A stretch of 58,102 bases of DNA, from positions 1-58,102 of the forward strand of contig JAHJCZ010000184.1 in assembly GCA_018812705.1 (NCBI GenBank). The letters run 5' to 3'. Of the stretch, positions 41,101-50,100 are shown piece after piece; the stretch's first letter is position 1; each line of letters begins with the position of its first letter. The notes beneath the pieces are model-generated. The model had not been told where the DNA came from. It made no database searches and saw only the letters and a program-made list of their open reading frames with translations. The position numbers and the translations under genes are program-made. Origin of the DNA: Candidatus Omnitrophota bacterium (GTDB taxonomy: Bacteria > Omnitrophota > Gorgyraeia > Zapsychrales > Zapsychraceae).

Positions 41101-44100
41101 GCTACTATCATCAGTAATAACGCGACAAAGCCACGATAGAACTGATTTGCTACTGTTACTCCAGCAAATCTCATTGTATTACCAGTAACTTCAGGTAAAA
41201 CTCCAAGAACAGCTGGTACTTCCTTACTACCACTGTTTCTGTTACCAGATCCAGTGTTTTCTGCCTTTGCTACGTTTACTTCGTTTGCTGCATTTGCTAC
41301 ATTTCCTACGTTGCTGATACTGTTTCCAGTACCATTGCTTCCAGAAACATCACCAGAAGTCTTTGTGCTCTCTTGTATCAAGCTCGCGCCTGAGAACTGC
41401 TCAACGTTTACGTTTTGTACCGGCTCTGCACTAGCTTCCGATACCCCAAGTACTACATCTACAATATTTACTACATTTGCTACGCCTCGCTCTACCAACG
41501 TTTGCACTGCCTGACGCATTGCGAGAATGCGTGGCAGCCTGCTTGAATTAGGACTGAGACCAGAGGTCTCACCCCTTTGCTTAGTATTTGATGCAATCTG
41601 TATGCTACGATTATTCTTTCTTGCTAAATCTTGCTTACTGCCTTGATGATCAGTCTTAACTGCTTGAGCATTTTGTGCTAATTGCCTAATATATTCATGC
41701 ATAGCACCCCTTTTAACAGGTGCTGGCCTTGATTCTTCTGTCTTAGTCTTACCGGATGTTCCGCTATCTCCATCTCCGGAGCCACCACCATCAGGACCAT
41801 CAAGCAAGCTCAACATAATAGTAGATGATGCAAATGGCTGTACCATACCGAAAGGAGCTTTAGTGTCTTCTAATGGTGCTTTTTCACCACTCTGCTCATT
41901 TGCTGGAGCCTTACCTATTATGAATATGGTAGGCAGAGGTTGAATTGGCATAATATTTATGTCAATAGGTGTTATATCTTGATACATTGGGTCTAGTGGT
42001 TTTAGCTGAATATCTTGTAAAGCTTGTGGATCTTGACCCCATATTGGTTTCTCTTTATATTGTGGCAATTCTGCTGTTTCTGATAATTTTTCGCCCTTGA
42101 GAGGCTCTATAAGCGCAGGTTTTTCAATAAGACCTAGTTTTTCACCCAATTCTGGTCTATTTATATCACTTTGTACTGATACAACAGCTTCTTGCTGCTT
42201 TGAAGGTGGGAAAATAGTTTGAGCGTAAGATGATACATTTGTTGAGAACGTGACAAATAATATAACTATTATCATCAACATTTTTTTCCATTGACCATCC
42301 ATTTTCTTTATGATGGATATTGTTGTATCTTTAGCTTTAACAAGCCAAGAAGGGCCTATTTTGGCTGTTTCTACTGCATCATCAGATTGCTTTGCGGAAG
42401 TTTCATCAGAGCTTGCAGAAGTTCCGCCCTGATCATCGCCGTCATCTTTATCATCATTATCCTGCTTTTGAGCTTTTTCGGCCTTGGTCTTTTCTGCTGC
42501 TTCTTTTTCAGCCTTTGCTTGTTCTACCTTTGCTTTCTGATCTGCAGCAATTTGTTTTAAGCCATCAAATGACTCTTTAACACCTTTTATAGCCTCTGCA
42601 GCTGAATCTTCTTCAATAGCAACATCAGAAATAATATCAAGAGCTTGTTTAGCTGCCTGATCACTTAATTTATCACCATCTTGTTTTACTGTTTGTGCTA
42701 ATGCGTTCAATTCAGGAATAACTGTCGAAGCACTGTTTTCTGAAACAAGATTTGCTAGTTTTGCTGCTTTTTCAGGATTCTCCTGTTCTGAACCAGTTGT
42801 TGCCGCCCAACGCATTAAGAACTCAAGACTGTCGTTATCATCAAAGACGATTGGATCAACATAAAGGACATTTTCCTCATCAACAATTGGCATCAATGAT
42901 GATCTATTTTGTTGTGATCCAATAACAATTCCATTAAATGTAGCTAAATTCTCTTTAATACCTTTTAATTTCTCTGCTGTGCGCTGCAATCTTAAGATAT
43001 CTGCTTCCACATCACGTCCTTGGGCAGTTACAGCAACTCCATTAAATTTCTGGCTTCTTTGTACCTGTAATCTTCTTAATCTAACTTGTTCATTGATGTT
43101 TTCTGCTTCTAAACTTGCAAGAGCATCTTCAAGTATCTGATCATTTTGCCCAAAATCAGACGTTCTTGTCCAAACAAGGTCTTCTTCTTTATACTTGCGA
43201 TATGCATCATCATCTAATGCTTCAGGATTGACTGTTTTGTGTGTTACATACTTATCAGCCAGCAATTCAAGCTTATCAACATTATCCATCGCCATTTCAA
43301 GCTCAACATCTAGCTGTTCTAACCCTTCAAGAGCTTTAACAATACGTCCTTGCAACCTAGCAAAATCTATTGGAGAAAGATCCAATCTATTTGTAGCAAG
43401 CCTTAATGCTAGATCCTGAACTTCTGGGTTGTCTTTAATGCTTTCGTTAGCTGCAATTGCTTTAGTAATACCTCTGCCCTTTAATAATGTTTCAGGTTTC
43501 AATTCTGCAGCAAACTTATTACCAACAATACCAATAACATCTTTAAATCTAAAGGCTGGAGTCTTAGTTTTTCCTGTTAAGATCCATTTTCTAAATAAGA
43601 AAGTCTCTCCTAATATCTTGGTTAATGAATTCACCGTATCTTTATATTCTGAATCAACTCTTAATCTATCTCTCAACTGTTCTACTTGCTTTCTGCTAAC
43701 AATTAATCCGCCATTTGCAGCTTCTGCAAGAGCAATGAGAGCTTTGTAAGCAGGTTCTTCTGTATCAATTTCATCTTCAAGCGTATCAGCATCTATCAAG
43801 CTTGTAATAGCTTTAGGATTATTAGCCATAAAGGCAACTGTACTTATTGTCTGTTTCTTAAACCACTCAGGAGCAACCGATTCAATAAAGCCTAATGTAT
43901 ATCGGGCTCTTGCAAAATCTTTTATCTTATTAACTTCACTATTAATTCCCGCAGCCTTAAAAGCCTGAAGAACATCTATATGATCTCCGCCAAGCTCTGC
44001 TTGAACCTCGCCTATTGGTGCATTAATGTACTGATTGAGATCATTGCTTGATTTAGATATCTTCTTGTTAAGTTTTGCCTTTAATAATCCATCTTTAATA

Positions 44101-47100
44101 TCTGTTACTTTGCTTTCCCACCATGATGTTTGAGGAATATTTTCGCCATTCTTGATCCTGACAGTAGTATCATCCTGATGCTTTCTCGTTACAGCTTTTT
44201 GGAACTCTCCGTATTGCTTCTGAGCTTTTCTCTCAACTTCTCTTAGTTCTTCAGCAGCATCTCTGGTCTTGCTAAATTGCTGGATTAGACCATCATGCTT
44301 ACCATCCTGATTAGCCTCTTCTAACTTGCTAATAATCAAGTCAAGGCGTGGCTCAGCGGTTGTTGACATCCTCACCTTACGTAAATCTTCTCTTAATTTA
44401 TCAAGCTCAATATTCAGCTCTTGTTTAGCAAGAGTTACAAGCGTATCAACATCCCTTACTCTAGCATCCGTCTTTGTTTGTAGAATCAGAGCCAATGTGA
44501 ATATATTCTTTTCACTTTCAGCTGGAACAAATGCCTCAATCAAAGTCTTTTGATCTTTTGGATCAATAGTAGAAATATGCTCATAAAGGTCAAGAATTGC
44601 ATTACCTTCGCGTGTCAATAATCCTTCCTGTACAAAACCTCTTCTTTCTAATTCAGCAACAACCTGATCAGCTTGAGCTGGTTTTATCTTTCCACTCTTT
44701 GTTAGGCGTTGTTTAATAGCTGTTGCATCATAATATGTATCGGCAATACCTCTAATTTCATCTAATACAGCACCCAATGTCTCGCGTGTAGTATTATAGT
44801 AAGTCACATTCTGTATCTGTCCAAAAATACGATATCGAATATTTGCGCCTAATGAGGCAGCTGATTGGATAGCAGCTACCGCTCTTTGTCTATCTGCCTT
44901 CTTTTCTAGATCAGTTTTTTCATCGAACAAGAATCTATTGTCTTCTAGTGAAAGAATGATCTGGTGTCTTGTTCCTTTAGCTGCACCAACACGGTTAGCA
45001 TTATCAGGAGCACGACCTAATTCCTGTTGCCATCTTGTTTCTGTCTGGAGATCAGTAATAATAACATTCAAGCTATCTAATGATGGGCCTTCTGTCTTTC
45101 TTGCCCCAGGGTTAAGACCTGTAACGTCACCAGCAACAAGGACTATTAGAGACTCGCCATTTTCCAACCTACCCATATAAAGCTTCTTATCCTGGACATT
45201 TTGTTCAGGATCATGCCCAGAAACATATTTGACAATATCAGGACCTAGTTCAGCGCTTAATGCTTCATATGTTGCCTCGAGATCAGAATCCGGTCCAAGA
45301 ATTAGATATCCAGCTCTATCTCCTCTTGCCATTGAAGCCCTAAATCCTTTAGCTGCTTCAGATACTACTCTTGCACTTTGCTCATCCCTAGAATCAACTA
45401 CTATTGTCTCAAAATGCTTATCTCTTGGAGATAACGGATCTTCCTTACTTAAGACAACTGTCTTTGCTCCTAAGTTCCTGATCGGCTGCTCAATAATATC
45501 AGGTGTAGCTGACATGTACACAAACTTGCCTCGGCCAAAGAGTTCAATGGCCTCTATCATGTTGATACTCTTATCCTTGCGTGAGAAATATGCATTAGCT
45601 ATAAATCTCTTCGCATCCTGCTCATTAAAATCCTTTGATGGGTCTGCAATGTGCTGTTTAGCAATAAGAGCTGTGACAAAAGAAGCTAACAGCTTGTCAC
45701 CAAAAACTGTCCTTAATAAAGCAACTCTGTCAGAACCATAAATATCATATAATGTTCCAGCCATTCCCTGAGATTCTAGTTCACGTACTCTCTTTGCTGT
45801 CATGAACATCTCTTGCTCTGTTACAAAATCATTATTTCTAATCTTAGCCTTTAATCTACCATACTCAATGTACTCTTCTAATGAGCTTGGACTCTCTTCA
45901 GTCTTTTTATAAAAATCAGTCTTTTGGAAATCTTTTCCTTCAATTAACCAGAATGTCTTTGCTAGCGCATTCAATACTGGCCTAAAGTTTTCAAATGTCC
46001 TGTAACTTTCAGGAATATAATCTAATTCTTTATTTAACTCTTCATAGATCTCTTTAAATTCCCTGTTATATGCAGGCGAGAATGCGACTTCCAGCCGGTC
46101 TTCAGCCTCTGAACCACTGCTGATTTTTGTATTAACTAATAGATCTTTCTGCCCTTGAGCAGCTAATTTTGCCTTTAATGTAAGCACTTTCTCTAAAGTA
46201 GCTGTAATGAAATCGGCTGTAGGATCTGCAGCACCTTCAATCAATCTAGACGTCAAGCTACTATAGATATCTCCCTGTCCTTTAATTTGCTCTTGACCAT
46301 CTAGCGCAACCTGTATATCATCAGCTATTGCTGCAATTATCTTTCTATCGCCATCCTCCGGCATTGAGAAACTCTTACCTTCGTTCTTGACCTCGCCACC
46401 TCTGTTAATAAACTTACGCATTTCAGATACACGGATCACATATGGTGATTCTTCTCTTTTTTGTGATTGTAAGAAATCGATATCTTCTTGACCTACTCTA
46501 AGCTCTTGCCCTCCAACAAACTCTGTAGTTCTTGTAAATCTAGCCATATTACTCATCAAGCCAAAGACTATCATTACAGGAATATCATTCTTGTATCCAT
46601 CTATGTTCGCTTCAGATGGAACAATAACTTCAACTATTCCGCCTTCTCCTAGTCTTTGTACACTATGCCATCTTAAGAAAGCAAGAGTTGCAGCATATTC
46701 TGCAAAAGTTTTCCCCTTTCCAACCTTTTCAAATATAGCTAATGCGTCTTCCTCTTGGGTCATCTTCATTGCAGAAAGAACTGAATGAACAAACTGATCC
46801 GGATCATCAAGTCTAAGTTTGTCCTTTGGATATTCGCCCTTCATGATATCAAAAACTTGACTTACGTCAGAATAAGCCGCAACAACACTATCAATAATCT
46901 GGTCTTTAGTTGTGATTGAAATGCTTTGATAGCCTTGATCAGAAAGCTCTTTTAGCTTAGCCTCAAGAATCTTCAGTGATGCTCTAAAATCATCTCTTGT
47001 TAATGGAGTACTTTCTAATTTTGATGTGTCTGATGCAACAGCTGCTGCCTTAACAAAATATTGCAGACCCTTTGTTGTTGGGTCTGACAACATAGCTACA

Positions 47101-50100
47101 TCTTTTTCAGTGATAATGCCTGCTTTAGGTAGAGCGACCGGCCTTGTTGCGGTTGGGGTAATAGTTCTTGTAAACTGTGGTCTTATTACGTTAGATTCTT
47201 CTTTGCCTTCAATAGGTGGAGCTAGGCCGGTTTTAGCTGTAATCGGTCTATTCGCCTCTAATTTAGCTCTTTGTTCTTCGCGTTGTTGGGCTAATTCTTC
47301 TAATTTCTGTACTCTTGTACTTCTAACAGCTGCAGGATTTGTATTTGCAACAGCAGCTGTGCTTTCTGTTCTTATTGCTTGATCTAATCCCTGATCATAT
47401 CCTTCTCTAGTTTGAGTTCTGTTAACGCCTTCTAGTGCATTAACATCAAGATCCTTGGCAAATGCTCTATCAGCTTCTCTAGATGTCTTTAATGACTCCA
47501 ATACCTTAGTTAAAACAGTGTTACCTGCACCATCTTTAAATACTGGGATCATCTTAACCGGCTCATCTTGATATACTGCATAATCTACAACTGGCTTCTC
47601 TCCAGGTAATGATAACTGGCCAACAAGGTTTTCTGACCATTTGTTTGCAGCAGTTTTATGCTCAACTAATAATAAAATTCCTTTTTCAGGTGCAGCAACA
47701 GCATTTAATGCGCCTGATTCGCTTACTTCATATATCTTCTTGTCTTTTGCATCTGCTACATAAACTGGTTTGCCCTTCATCTTTTCTTCTGCCTTAAGAG
47801 CAGCTGCTTTTGCTTTCAGATCATCAAATGAAATAACACCTTCAACTCCTAAAGTAACCACGCCATTCTTATCCAGCTTGAACTTAATTGCCATATCAAC
47901 TTTCTTAGCTAGTGTTTCTTCTAACATCAATCTGTTTCCAATTGAATTATCTATGGAAAGGATAGCAACATCTTTTCCAACCCAAGCAACCGTTGCACCT
48001 TCTGGTTTACTTATAATTTCAAGAGCTAAACTGCTATCAAACGCAACATCACCTCTAATAAAAATTTCAAAGCCCTTAACTCCTGCGATCGTATAAACCT
48101 TATTTCCTGATTCTTCTCTTACAAATTCCTTGTTATTCAAGATATAAGCCGGCATATCTTTTTCTTCAAGAGGATTTCCATCAACCTTGATCAATCTTAA
48201 CTTAACTAGAAGCGTCGCTGTCATGCCGCTTGCGGCAACTACAGAACCGACAGCACTTTCTTTTTCTTGTTGTTCTGGTAAAACAGCTTCTGGTCTTGCT
48301 GGCATTTCTGGTGCTGCATTAGCTAACTGAGCATCTCCAGCATTGCTTTCCATAACAGCAACAGCTGCCTGCATTACTGCAGCCTTTTGCTCTGCACTAT
48401 ATACTTTTGCACTTATCTCTTCGCCGTTAAATTCAAGCGTGACCTTGCCGTCTCTTACAGACATTCTTAATTGAGTCATATCTGCGAAAACTGCCTCTAT
48501 CGCGGCTCCGGCAGTCTGCACTGTCTTAGCATCAATAGGCTGAACTTTTGAAACCTCTGGGAACACAATCTTTACCACTTCTTCTTCAACCATTTCCCCG
48601 TAGTAAATAGTGATCTGGCTTGATTTGATACCTAAAGAGTCAACATAATGCTTAACCTCATAAACTTCCTCTGTTGTTTCAACTGTAAATACTGCAGATG
48701 TCCTTGTTTCTGAAGCATTCCATCCTCTAGATCTAAAAGCTTCATTCTTTAATTCGCCTAAGAAGCTATAATCATGTGCTTCTGCTAACATCTTTAATGC
48801 ATTCATTCTGACGCTAAGATCTTCTGTTTCTCCTTGATATCCATCATCAAGAGCAACTATTCTTCTTGTAACATCTCTGTAATTATCTGCTGCGATACTT
48901 AGCATAGGAACAACCATTTCAGCAGATGCCCTGCTAGATAGATCGATAATATCTTGTGTAGCCGCATCACCAGCAAATACCATCAAGCTAGAAATTTCTT
49001 CTGAAGCCCTATTAATCACTTTAGCCATTCTTTGGGTTTCTATAGGATACTGTCTTGCATCAAAATCATTGTCACTACTTAAGCGGGCATTGACTAAATC
49101 TGAAAATGCCTTTCTGATCTTCTCTTTAGGAGCTTGAGAATGACCCACTGTTCTTAAGGCTTCATCTACTTGATATCTAGGCATTTCATATTGATTCCCT
49201 AGCACTGCGCTATCAGCTCTCTGATCAAAAGCTTTCTTAACGTATACATGAGCTATAGGAGCTATCGCTTGAACATCCGCAGCCTCTGTGTAAGCAGCAG
49301 TATTGTTTGTAATACTACTTCTTTCTGCATTAGAAATCTCTGGATGAACATCATTGCTTTCAGCTATGATCGATATAATGCCATTAGGCTTGACCATTGA
49401 ATCTAGTAGATCAAATGCTATAGTTGCCGCTTCTTTTACAGCCTTGCTAGCCCCCTGCTCTGCTCTTGGAACAGTTTTGTTTGTATTTAAATCCATAAAA
49501 GGAGTATCCAAATGCTGAATAACATTATGAACCAACAACATATCCACTTTTGGTATGCCAATATTATGTGTAGTTTGATCAACTAGATCGATTGCATTGA
49601 ATTGCATCATTGAATTCAATTCTGCGCTGCGCACATAATTACCATTTGTCGTCGGCGTAAAGTATCTCTCTAATTCGCCTTCGATCAAGTTGCTGGCAGG
49701 CGATGTCATTTCTTCTACAGTTGCTCCAACCGTTGATAAACTTTCTGGGGTATAAATTATGCGGTTATTAAGCAGCCTGTAATGAGTCTTACCAGGCTTG
49801 CCAATGACATTGATCTTTATTTTAATCGCATCTTTAGGCTGTCCTATTCTTGCTAATTCCTGTTCCGCTTTCCTCTTTGCTAAAATAGCTACAGTATTTG
49901 GTTCCTGACCATAAGCTGAACCAACTATTCCAATGCTGATCTCTTGAGGAGTATTTTCTGAAGCTTCAATTTTTGCAACAGCTGAGTCAATCAATTTTGT
50001 CAAAATCGCATCATAAAGTTCTGGATATCTAAACATGCTTGAATAATTATCATCTGTGATATCTCTAATAAAGCTGTCATTATCCATCTTGGCTGCAAAA

